Positions 15,102 through 22,558 of a stretch of 64,000 nt of DNA are shown here, piece after piece. The notes beneath the pieces were generated by a model that worked only from the letters and a program-made list of their open reading frames with translations, did no database searches and had not been told where the DNA came from. Where the stretch lies: NCBI RefSeq assembly GCF_015140235.1, contig NZ_AP023321.1, positions 1,354,501 through 1,418,500 on the forward strand. Reading direction: 5' to 3'. Positions within the stretch are counted from its first letter, which is position 1, and each line of letters begins with the position of its first letter. A program made the position numbers and the translations under genes. This DNA comes from Solibaculum mannosilyticum (GTDB lineage Bacteria > Bacillota > Clostridia > Oscillospirales > Acutalibacteraceae).

Positions 15102-17501
15102 ATGAAACTACAATATGACGGCCCTATCACACTGGCCGTTGGCGTCTCCCGGACTACTGCCCAATGGAAGAACAAGACCATGCAATGGGGTGAGTTTCTG
15201 GACATCATCAAGGAGACCACCAAGACCCGAGAGACCCTGGCTGAATATCTCAAAATGCCCAAGAATAAACAGGACGCCATCAAGGATACGGGCGGCTTTG
15301 TGGGCGGCTGGCTCAAGCAGGGACGCCGCAAGGCGGAAAATCTGGAGCACCGTTCCATGCTCACCCTTGACGCCGACTTTGCCACCATGGACCTTCTGGA
15401 AAGCCTGTCCATGTTCTATGGTTGTGCTGCGGCAGCCTATTCTACTCATAAGCACACATCTGAGGCCCCACGGCTACGCCTGCTGGTACCTCTGACCCGG
15501 CGGCTTTCCGGGGATGAGTACCAGGCGGCAGCCCGGATGCTGGCCTCTGACCTGGGGATGGACCTTTTTGACGATACCACCTACCAACCCACCCGGCTCA
15601 TGTACTGGCCCAGCACCTCGGCCGACCAGGAGTATTATTTTGACTACGCTGACGGCCCTTGGTTGGATCCGGATACGCTCCTGGGACGATACCCAGACTG
15701 GAGGGACGCATCCTATTGGCCGGAGAGCAGCAGGGCCGCCACGGTCCGCCACACGGCCGCCAAGCACCAGGGGGACCCCACGGCTAAGCCTGGTGTGGTG
15801 GGTGCTTTCTGCCGCACCTACGATGTAGAGCAGGCCATTGAGCGCTTTCTGTTGGACAAGTATGTCCCCTGTGAGATGCCCGGGCGCTACACCTATACAG
15901 GCGGCTCCACGGCGGCGGGCCTGGTTATCTATGACGGCGGCCTGTTCGCATATTCCAACCACGCTACCGACCCGGTGAGCGGCCGCCTGTGCAATGCTTT
16001 CGACCTTGTCCGTTTCCATCTGTATGGGGAGCAGGACAGCGAGGTCGCAGAGGACACCCCGGCCAACAAGCTACCCTCCTACACAGCCATGGTGGAGCTG
16101 GCCCGCAAGGATGAGGCCGTCAAGTTGACCATTGCCCGGGAGCGCATCGAGCGGGCCCGGGCGGACTTCGATATCCCGGATGAGGACACCGGCGATTGGA
16201 TGGCCCAGCTGGAGGTGGACAAAAGAGGCCTCCCCCTCCAGACCATCCAAAATGCTTATATCATCCTCTCCAATGACCCCTTGCTCAAGGGCACCCTGGC
16301 CTTTAATGCGTTCAAGGACCGGCTGGTCTGCATCCGCAGCCTGCCGTGGAAAGAGGTGCAGGATCCCATAAACGGTGATGCCTGGACAGACGCCGATGAC
16401 AGCGAGCTCCGGCGCTATATTGAGCTGGCCTATCACATCACCGGCAAGGAGCGCATCATGGACGCTGTGAGCAGCGTGGTCAGGAGCAACACCATCCACC
16501 CGGTCCGAGACTTCCTCCGGAGTCTGGAATGGGATGGCACGGAACGCTTGGACACTTTGCTGGTGGACTATCTGGGGGCGGAGGATTGCCCCTATACCCG
16601 GGCAGTCACCCGCAAGGCGTTCACGGCCGCCGTGGCCCGCATCATGTGCCCCGGGTGCAAGTTTGACTATGTGCTCACGCTGGCAGGCCCCCAAGGCCGG
16701 GGTAAGTCCACCCTCATCAATAAGATGTCCTGCGGCTGGTACACGGACAGCTTGGCCGGGATCGGCACCAAGGAGGCCTATGAGGGCATACAAGGCTTTT
16801 GGCTGGTGGAGCTGGGCGAGCTGGCGGCCATGAAAAAGACGGAAATTGAGGTCACAAAGAATTTTATTTCTAAGCAGGTAGACAGCTACCGAGCCCCTTA
16901 TGGGCGCCGAGTGGAGGACCACAAGCGGCAATGCGTCTTTTTTGGCACCACCAACAGCACTGCCTTTTTGCGGGATGACACCGGAAACCGCCGTTTCTGG
17001 CCCGTACGTCTGGGCGGGGAGCTCTCGGCCCTCACCGTCTGGGATGACCTCACCCCTGAGCTGGTCCGCCAGCTTTGGGCGGAGGCCGTCATCCGCTATG
17101 AGGAGGGCGAGCCTCTCCATCTCTCCAAAGAGCTGGAGGCTGTGGCCAGAGAGCAACAGAGCGAATTTACTGAGGATGACCCCCGGGCGGGGGAGGTGCA
17201 AGCCTTTCTGGATCGTCTACTCCCCACAGACTGGGCTGAAAAAGACCGCATCGAGCGCCGGGCGTGGTTTTCAGATGATTTTGGAGCCGTCCAAGGCACT
17301 TGCAAGAGAATGTCTGTATGCGTGGCCGAGGTCTGGAATGAGTGTTTTAAGAGTGACACTGGGCGTCTGTCAAGGCAGGAGAGCCAGGCGGTAGCGGCTA
17401 TTTTGCGCCGTATGCCTGGATGGACCGAGGAAAAAGGGCGGCAGCGCTGTGGCATATATGGCCTGCAAAAGCGCTTTCGCCGTGTATCAGATGGAACGTG
17501 A
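15102..17501 (+). CDS. VapE-family primase-helicase
   Basis: A 799-residue replication protein combining priming and unwinding. The N-terminal archaeo-eukaryotic primase-like part carries LTLDADFAT (D90, D92). The C-terminal half is a virulence-associated E superfamily ATPase with Walker A LAGPQGRGKSTL at about residue 526-537, Walker B region GFWLVELGELAAM and the arginine-rich FWPVRLGG. ATG follows TAAGGAGGAAACGCC. It is the last gene before the repeat region that I propose as the replication origin. Confidence 0.93.
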   Translation: MKLQYDGPITLAVGVSRTTAQWKNKTMQWGEFLDIIKETTKTRETLAEYLKMPKNKQDAIKDTGGFVGGWLKQGRRKAENLEHRSMLTLDADFATMDLLESLSMFYGCAAAAYSTHKHTSEAPRLRLLVPLTRRLSGDEYQAAARMLASDLGMDLFDDTTYQPTRLMYWPSTSADQEYYFDYADGPWLDPDTLLGRYPDWRDASYWPESSRAATVRHTAAKHQGDPTAKPGVVGAFCRTYDVEQAIERFLLDKYVPCEMPGRYTYTGGSTAAGLVIYDGGLFAYSNHATDPVSGRLCNAFDLVRFHLYGEQDSEVAEDTPANKLPSYTAMVELARKDEAVKLTIARERIERARADFDIPDEDTGDWMAQLEVDKRGLPLQTIQNAYIILSNDPLLKGTLAFNAFKDRLVCIRSLPWKEVQDPINGDAWTDADDSELRRYIELAYHITGKERIMDAVSSVVRSNTIHPVRDFLRSLEWDGTERLDTLLVDYLGAEDCPYTRAVTRKAFTAAVARIMCPGCKFDYVLTLAGPQGRGKSTLINKMSCGWYTDSLAGIGTKEAYEGIQGFWLVELGELAAMKKTEIEVTKNFISKQVDSYRAPYGRRVEDHKRQCVFFGTTNSTAFLRDDTGNRRFWPVRLGGELSALTVWDDLTPELVRQLWAEAVIRYEEGEPLHLSKELEAVAREQQSEFTEDDPRAGEVQAFLDRLLPTDWAEKDRIERRAWFSDDFGAVQGTCKRMSVCVAEVWNECFKSDTGRLSRQESQAVAAILRRMPGWTEEKGRQRCGIYGLQKRFRRVSDGT

Positions 17502-17735
17502 ATGTATCAAATGTATCAGGTGTGTGTGCGAGGTTGTATCACTTGTAACAGTCATGTATCACCTGCTGTGATACGCGAGAATCCCAGACGCCGTAAGGCT
17601 TTTTGATAGTTTGTATCACTTGTATCACTTATTTTTCATTGAGGTATAAAAGTATTAAATAGAGATAGTGGCACGCGCACACGCCACGCGCGAGGGATTT
17701 AATAGACCCAAGTGATACATTGATACAAGTGATAC
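17484..17735. repeat. Iteron-like GTATCA/TGATAC repeats, candidate phage replication origin
   Basis: Eleven copies of GTATCA or its complement lie within about 250 bases: 17484, 17504, 17513, 17536, 17556, 17569 (inverted), 17613, 17622, 17713 (inverted), 17721 (inverted) and 17730 (inverted). The fullest form is GTATCACTT, in tandem at 17613-17630 and inverted at 17711-17735. Between the two halves lie an AT-rich stretch (17641-17665) and a GC-rich ACGCGC block. The position between the primase-helicase and the nuclease/helicase genes suits an origin; an operator array is the alternative. No gene is evident in 17502-17757. Confidence 0.65.
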
Positions 17736-17757
17736 AACGGACAAGAAAGGTAACCCA

Positions 17758-18030
17758 ATGGAAAAAGATATCGAGAGCTATCTGCGAAAACGGGTCAAGG
17801 CGGCCGGTGGCCTCGCATTGAAATTGGTTTGTCCCGGATGCACCGGGGTACCGGACCGCCTCATCCTTTTACCGGGTGGTCGGGCCTACTTCGCAGAGAT
17901 CAAAGACACCGGTGAGACCCCGAGGAAACGGCAGCGCCGGGTGCATAAGATTTTGAGAGACCTAGGCTTTTGGGTGTTCGTACCGGACAGCAAGGCAGCC
18001 GTGGATGAGATGTTAAAGGAGATCCTATGA
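17758..18030 (+). CDS. VRR-NUC domain nuclease
   Basis: A 90-residue stand-alone VRR-NUC domain of the PD-(D/E)XK superfamily, expected to cut branched DNA. The core GVPDRLILLPGGRAYFAEIK (residues 30-49) has the catalytic Asp, Glu and Lys, followed by QRRVHKILRDLGF. The gene overlaps the SNF2-type helicase gene by 4 bases (ATGA), the standard phage pair. Confidence 0.93.
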   Translation: MEKDIESYLRKRVKAAGGLALKLVCPGCTGVPDRLILLPGGRAYFAEIKDTGETPRKRQRRVHKILRDLGFWVFVPDSKAAVDEMLKEIL

Positions 18031-19403
18031 AGTACACCCCATATGAGTACCAGCAGTTTTGTGAGGACTTCCTGCTAGACAAGCCCGCTGCCGGTCTCCT
18101 GTTGGACATGGGCCTAGGCAAAACGGTCATCACCCTCACCACGGTGGCCCGCTGGATGTACGACCGTTTTGAGATCAACAAGGTTTTGGTGGTAGCGCCG
18201 CTACGAGTAGCAGAGGACACATGGATCAAAGAAAGCGCAAAGTGGGACCACCTCCAGGATCTTCGCGTGGTGCGTGTCCTGGGTAGCGAGGCCCAGCGGA
18301 TCCGGGCACTCCAGACGGACGCGGACATCTATTGCATCAACCGGGAAAACATTCCGTGGTTGGTGAAATACTACGGAGCCGCCTGGCCCTTTGATGGGAT
18401 GGTGCTGGATGAGCTGTCCAGCTTCAAAAATCCCAGCTCCAAGCGTTTCAAGGCCATGCGGAAAGTGCGGCCCCTCATCAAGCACATTGTTGGGCTGACC
18501 GGCACTCCGAGTCCTAACGGGCTCATCGACCTGTGGGCCCAGATCTATCTGCTTGACCAGGGTGACCGCTTGGGGCGGACGCTGACCGAGTACCGAAACC
18601 GATATTTCAACCCCGGCCGCCGCAATGGCTATGTGGTCTATGACTGGGTACCAAAGCCCGGAGCAGAAAATGAAATTTACAGTAAAATCTCCGACATCTG
18701 CGTGAGCATGAAAGCCTGCGACTACATCAAGCTGCCGGAGCGGGTAGATGTGGTCCACACGGTCAAGCTGGACGATGAGTCCCAGGCGGCCTATACCGAG
18801 ATGGAGAAAGAGGCGGTGCTGGAGCTGGACCCTGGCGAGGTGGTGGACGCCGGCACCGCGGCGGTGGTTTCCAACAAGCTGCTACAAATCTCCAACGGTG
18901 CTGTTTATGATGGGGACGGGAAAGTCCACCCCATCCACCACGCCAAGCTGGACGCCCTGGATGATGTTATTGAGGCCATCAACGGCCGGCCGGTGCTGGT
19001 GTTTTATTCTTTCCAGCATGACCTGGAGCGGATTATGCGCCGTTTTCCCCAGGCCAAAAAGCTGGAGGGGTCTGCGGAGATTGACGCTTGGAACAGGGGC
19101 GAGATCCCCATGCTGCTGGCCCACCCGGCCGGAGCCGGCCACGGCCTCAACCTCCAAGCGGGAGGAAACCATATCGTGTGGTTTGGACTGACCTGGTCTT
19201 TGGAGTTGTACCAGCAGGCCAACGCCCGCATCTACCGCCAGGGCGCGAAGGGTGAGCGAGTCACCATCACTCACCTGGTAGCAAAAGGCACCATTGATGA
19301 GGAAGTGATGAGATCATTGGCCGGGAAAGCCACCAAGCAGGACGCCCTGCTGGAGGCAGTTAAGGCTCGAGTTAAGAAATACCGAGAAGGACATAACGCA
19401 TAA
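18027..19403 (+). CDS. SNF2-type DNA helicase
   Basis: A 458-residue superfamily 2 helicase acting in phage replication. Motifs are visible in order: Walker A LLLDMGLGKTVITL (residues 24-37), motif II MVLDELSSFKNPSSK (about 126), motif III VGLTGTPSPNGL, and in the second domain QANARIYRQGAKGERVTI with LVAKGTIDEEVM (motif VI region). Translationally coupled to the VRR-NUC gene upstream. Confidence 0.95.
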   Translation: MKYTPYEYQQFCEDFLLDKPAAGLLLDMGLGKTVITLTTVARWMYDRFEINKVLVVAPLRVAEDTWIKESAKWDHLQDLRVVRVLGSEAQRIRALQTDADIYCINRENIPWLVKYYGAAWPFDGMVLDELSSFKNPSSKRFKAMRKVRPLIKHIVGLTGTPSPNGLIDLWAQIYLLDQGDRLGRTLTEYRNRYFNPGRRNGYVVYDWVPKPGAENEIYSKISDICVSMKACDYIKLPERVDVVHTVKLDDESQAAYTEMEKEAVLELDPGEVVDAGTAAVVSNKLLQISNGAVYDGDGKVHPIHHAKLDALDDVIEAINGRPVLVFYSFQHDLERIMRRFPQAKKLEGSAEIDAWNRGEIPMLLAHPAGAGHGLNLQAGGNHIVWFGLTWSLELYQQANARIYRQGAKGERVTITHLVAKGTIDEEVMRSLAGKATKQDALLEAVKARVKKYREGHNA

Positions 19404-19449
19404 TGAATTACAAAACCTCGAACGATATCATCAGAAAGGATGATCAATC

Positions 19450-19731
19450 ATGGACGGCCTCAAATATGACCAGGACAAGCCCAGACTGGATCTGGTGCCT
19501 CCTGAAGCGATTATTGCCATTGGGCACGTTATGACTTATGGAGCGCAGAAATACGCTCCCGACAGTTGGAGAGGCGTGGAGGCACACCGATATGTAGCGG
19601 CGCTACTGCGTCACCTGATGGCTTATCAATCCGGAGAGTCGACCGATGTAGAGAGTGGGTATCCGCACTTGTGGCATGTACTGACCAACGCCGCATTTCT
19701 GGTGGCTCTTGGGGGTGATAACGATGGCTGA
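19450..19731 (+). CDS. dATP/dGTP diphosphohydrolase-like (DUF5664) protein
   Basis: A 93-residue all-helical protein. LKYDQDKPRLDLVPPEAI, then YGAQKYAPDSWR, VAALLRHLMAYQSGE and DVESGYPHLWHVLTNAAFLV match the small MazG-like phage family annotated as dATP/dGTP diphosphohydrolase. It would adjust the nucleotide pool during lytic growth. The ATG follows AGAAAGGATGATCAATC and the gene overlaps the next by 8 bases. Confidence 0.8.
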   Translation: MDGLKYDQDKPRLDLVPPEAIIAIGHVMTYGAQKYAPDSWRGVEAHRYVAALLRHLMAYQSGESTDVESGYPHLWHVLTNAAFLVALGGDNDG

Positions 19732-20089
19732 TGCGAGATACATACTACTAGATATATGCCGTCGCGCAGAGATCGAGCGGTGGCAACTCGCCAGACTCCT
19801 GTGCGTTGGGCCATCTACCCTCAACAATTGGATGGGCGGTCGTAAGCAACCGGGAGATGAGCGGATAAGGGATATCAAGGCTATTGCGTCATTGACCGCC
19901 CGCGAGATCAATCAGCGTCTTGCTGATCTAGATCGTCCTCACACGGTGCGACAGCACATTGTATATCGTAACGGTAAGATGTATTGCACTGTCAAGCGTT
20001 GCATATGGCGGACCCAGGAGGGTGTCTGCCCCGGTGCTGGATGCCTAATGAGTAATCTACGGAGAGGAGCACGTAACAATGACCGCTAA
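19724..20089 (+). CDS. Helix-turn-helix protein with C-terminal cysteine cluster
   Basis: A 121-residue DNA-binding-like protein. Residues about 5-45 form a helix-turn-helix (LDICRRAEIERWQLARLLCV, GPSTLNNWMGGRKQPGDERI), and the C-terminal part has four cysteines (YCTVKRCIW, GVCPGAGC) that could bind zinc. I chose the ATG at 19724, after GGGGGTGATAACG. Codon use changes here from the GC-rich early module towards the AT-richer late one. Possibly a regulator of late genes; function unknown. Confidence 0.65.
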   Translation: MADARYILLDICRRAEIERWQLARLLCVGPSTLNNWMGGRKQPGDERIRDIKAIASLTAREINQRLADLDRPHTVRQHIVYRNGKMYCTVKRCIWRTQEGVCPGAGCLMSNLRRGARNNDR

Positions 20090-20480
20090 GGAGTATCTGA
20101 GTCGATATCTTGCCGCCAACCGTGAGATTGATGCCCTGCTTGATCAACGGCAACAGTTGTGGGATACAATAACGCGCGTAACAACGACACTGCACTCTGA
20201 TACTGTCCAAGGGGGTCAACCTGTTTCTGCTAGCGAGGCGCTCTCAAATTTTATGGATCTCGAAAATATGATCTTTGAAAAAATTACAGCACTTACCGTG
20301 ATTATGCTCGAGGTGGAACAAACTATACACACTGTTGACGATGACAAACATCGCCAAATCTTACGGCTGAGATATATTGGCGGTAAGACATTCGAGGAAA
20401 TTGCGGATATTATGCATTATAGTTGGCGCCAAATCTGCCGTATACACGGAGATGCTCTACAGTCCATAAGGATGTCATAG
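20079..20480 (+). CDS. DUF1492/ArpU-like late transcription regulator
   Basis: A 133-residue protein with an N-terminal helical pair (AAN REIDALLDQRQQLWDT pattern) and a sigma-70 region 4-like helix-turn-helix at the C terminus: RQILRLRYIGGKTFEEIADI, then MHYSWRQICRIHGDAL. This is the DUF1492/RinA/ArpU type of regulator that switches on the packaging and structural operon of Gram-positive phages, and it sits at the usual place before terS. Its stop codon lies within three 10-bp direct repeats that may be its binding site. Confidence 0.85.
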   Translation: MTAKEYLSRYLAANREIDALLDQRQQLWDTITRVTTTLHSDTVQGGQPVSASEALSNFMDLENMIFEKITALTVIMLEVEQTIHTVDDDKHRQILRLRYIGGKTFEEIADIMHYSWRQICRIHGDALQSIRMS

Positions 20481-20500
20481 TATGTCATAGCATGTCATAT
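20471..20500 (+). repeat. Three tandem 10-bp repeats (NATGTCATAK)
   Basis: GATGTCATAG, TATGTCATAG and CATGTCATAT follow one another without a gap from 20471 to 20500, overlapping the stop codon of the late regulator gene. A 10-base period puts each copy on the same face of the helix, which suits cooperative binding by a regulator. Confidence 0.65.
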
Positions 20501-20573
20501 TGATCCTGTGATATCATTAAGCTAGAAGAAATGGGACAAATACTCTTCCATGTTACATCTCCTTTCTTTGTTG

Positions 20574-20913
20574 ACCGCCGGGCATCTTCTCCCCCGGCGG
20601 TACATATGCGGTAGGCGAAGCCAGCCAACCATAGGGGCCAGGGAGGTCGCTCCTCCCATACCGCGCACTACAATGTGGCTCCTGGGTAGCGCCTAGGAGC
20701 CACACATCATCAGAGGTTAGTGGATTACCCTTTGATGATGAAATCCACTCCCGCCCTTGCCATTAAGAGGGCGGTACTATGCGGCGCATAGTGTGATTTC
20801 CGGGATCCCAACTTGGGAATCAATCTGGTGCAAATCCAGTTCGCCGCTCCAACAACATCCTTTCTTGCCGGCCTCCAGTGTAACAGCTGGGGGCCAAAAT
20901 TATGCCAATTTTG
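20574..20913. ncRNA. Highly structured intergenic region upstream of terS
   Basis: No convincing gene exists in the 445 bases between the late regulator and terS, but about ten stems do. Pairs: ACCGCCGGG 20574-20582 / 20593-20601; GCGGTA 20608-20613 / 20659-20664, enclosing GGC-GAA-GCC and GGGAGG 20641-20646 / 20652-20657; TGTGGCTCCT 20674-20683 / 20695-20704; CATCATCA 20705-20712 / 20733-20740; AGTGGATT 20719-20726 / 20742-20749; CCGCCCT 20751-20757 / 20768-20774; ACTATGC 20776-20782 / 20786-20792; GATTTCC 20795-20801 / 20815-20821; CTGG 20825-20828 / 20836-20839; GGCCTCCAG 20870-20878 / 20887-20895; CAAAATT 20895-20901 / 20907-20913. None is followed by a T-run. It may be a structured RNA, a terS leader, or a terminase recognition (cos/pac) region. 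Confidence 0.6.
20781..20851 (+). ncRNA. tRNA-like element without a proper D-arm
   Basis: GCGGCG (20781-20786) can pair with CGCCGC (20842-20847), followed by TCCA, as in an acceptor stem with 3' CCA. The 3' part contains CTGG-TGCAAAT-CCAG, very close to a T-arm (loop TGCAAAT instead of TTCAAAT). The middle folds as one long hairpin rather than separate D- and anticodon arms, and I cannot assign an anticodon. It could be a decayed tRNA or a tRNA mimic. Confidence 0.3.
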
Positions 20914-20925
20914 AGGTGGTGAGGC

Positions 20926-21390
20926 TTGGCAATTAATCAGCAAAACTTAATACCACAAGCACAACGAAGCCCGGAGGAAGCCCGAGAAATGGGACGAAAA
21001 GGCGGAAAAGCGAGTGGGAAAGCACGCCGCCGAAAAAAAGATATAAAACAAAAAATGAAGTTGCTCCTTTCCCTACCGGCAGCTGCTAACGACCGAGAAG
21101 AATTGACCATTATGGGAGTAGATCCAGATGATATGGACAACGAAATGGTACTTGTCAAGTCATTGTTTTTGGCTGCCGCCGATGGCGACACTAGGGCGTT
21201 TGACCGTATCATGGATCTAGTCGGCAAAACTGTCGCCCGAGAAGAACTGGCGATAAAAAAAGAAGAACTTAAAAAGAAAACAACGCCCTCCAACGGGGCG
21301 TTAGAAGACTTAATAGTAGGACTGCAGGAGGACAATGATGGTCTACACGCCCAAACAACGGGGCCTCATGATGCGCTGGAAACAGAATAG
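20926..21390 (+). CDS. terS: Terminase small subunit
   Basis: A 154-residue protein that would recognise phage DNA and feed it to the large subunit. The start is the TTG at 20926, seven bases after TTGAGGTGG (protein MAINQQNLIP). It has a basic N-terminal part with a Lys/Arg-rich KASGKARRRKKDIKQKMKL segment, a helical middle (RAFDRIMDLVGKTVAREEL) and an acidic tail. A hairpin (20895-20913) abuts its ribosome binding site. Its 3' end overlaps terL by 56 bases; it ends with TAG. Confidence 0.85.
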   Translation: MAINQQNLIPQAQRSPEEAREMGRKGGKASGKARRRKKDIKQKMKLLLSLPAAANDREELTIMGVDPDDMDNEMVLVKSLFLAAADGDTRAFDRIMDLVGKTVAREELAIKKEELKKKTTPSNGALEDLIVGLQEDNDGLHAQTTGPHDALETE

Positions 21391-22543
21391 GCTGCATCGC
21401 TTGAACTTGCTGGAAGGCTCTGTATCCTCGGGTAAGACTTGGATCTCGTTAGTTTTATGGGCTTTTTGGGTAGCAACAATGCCAAAGGATAAGCTCTATC
21501 TGATGTGCGGGAAATCCCTCACCACGCTCAAGCGCAACTGCCTTGTACTGTTGGAAGAGTTAGTTGGGTCGTCCAATTTTGTATTTTCTCTTGCGTCCAA
21601 AGAAGGCTATTTGTTTGGCAGGAGAGTTCTTTTGGAAGGCGCAAATGACGCACGCAGTGAGAGCAAAATCCGGGGCCTCACATTACAAGGAGGCTATTGT
21701 GATGAGCTGACACTCTTCCCCAAGGATTTTTTTGCGATGCTACTATCACGCCTTAGGGTACCGGGTGCAAAATTGATCGCCACGACTAACCCAGACAGCC
21801 CAAAACACTGGCTCATGCAAGAGTATATCAATCGTGCAAATGATATAGATTTGCTTGACGTGCCATTTTTGTTGGATGACAATACAACACTTGACCCGGA
21901 GTATGTTGCAGCGATCAAGCGTGAGTACACCGGTGTGTTTTATGACCGTTTTATCTTAGGCCGATGGGTGGCAGCAGAAGGTCGTATCTACGACATGTTC
22001 GATGAGGCAAAAAATGTAGTTCCTTCTATCGATCGACCATATACTGCATATTATGTTTCTATGGACTATGGCACACAGAATCCAACCGCTATGTTGCTTT
22101 GGGGGAAGTATAGCAATGCCTAGTACGCGATTAGAGAATATTATTATTCAGGCAGAAATGCTAAAAGACAAAAGACAGATGAAGAATACTACAAAGACTT
22201 AGAGACGTTTGCGGGAGGATTACCGATCAAGTCGGTTATCATAGATCCATCGGCGGCGTCTATGATCGCGTGTATTAGAGCGCACCACAAATTCCGAGTA
22301 CGATCAGCCGATAATACTGTAATTGATGGAATACGTAACACGGCAACGGCATTAAGTACGCAGTCGATTATGATCTGCGATTGTTGCACAAATACACTAG
22401 CCGAAATCGAATCATATGTTTGGGACGAAAAGGCTTCCCTACGTGGGGAAGACAAGCCAGTAAAAGAGAACGACCATGCGATGGACGCGATGCGGTACTT
22501 CTGCCAGACTGTGCTTCGCGGCCCAGTATTTGATTTTATATAG
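21335..22543 (+). pseudogene. terL: Terminase large subunit, interrupted by an in-frame amber codon
   Basis: The packaging motor: ATPase plus nuclease. Walker A LEGSVSSGKTW (residues 26-36), the Walker B region GGYCDEL (about 119) and the coupling motif ATTNPDSP are intact, as is the first nuclease motif SMDYGTQNPTAM. Then codon 263 (22121-22123) is TAG. Translation continues in the same frame with YAIREYYYSGR, IIDPSAASMIA and a final NDHAMDAMRYF, the expected rest of the nuclease domain, to a TAG at 22541. At this place relatives usually have an aromatic residue. No frameshift or other stop is present. As read by the standard code, only the ATPase and a partial nuclease domain would be made. 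Start ATG (21335 or 21338) follows GCAGGAGGACA. Confidence 0.9.
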
Positions 22544-22558
22544 CGAGGAGGAATTGAT

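Noticed and set aside
20725-20943. A 72-codon minus-strand frame in the region before terS
   Set aside because: It runs antisense through the hairpin array and lacks a ribosome binding site. The repeated stems account for the sequence.
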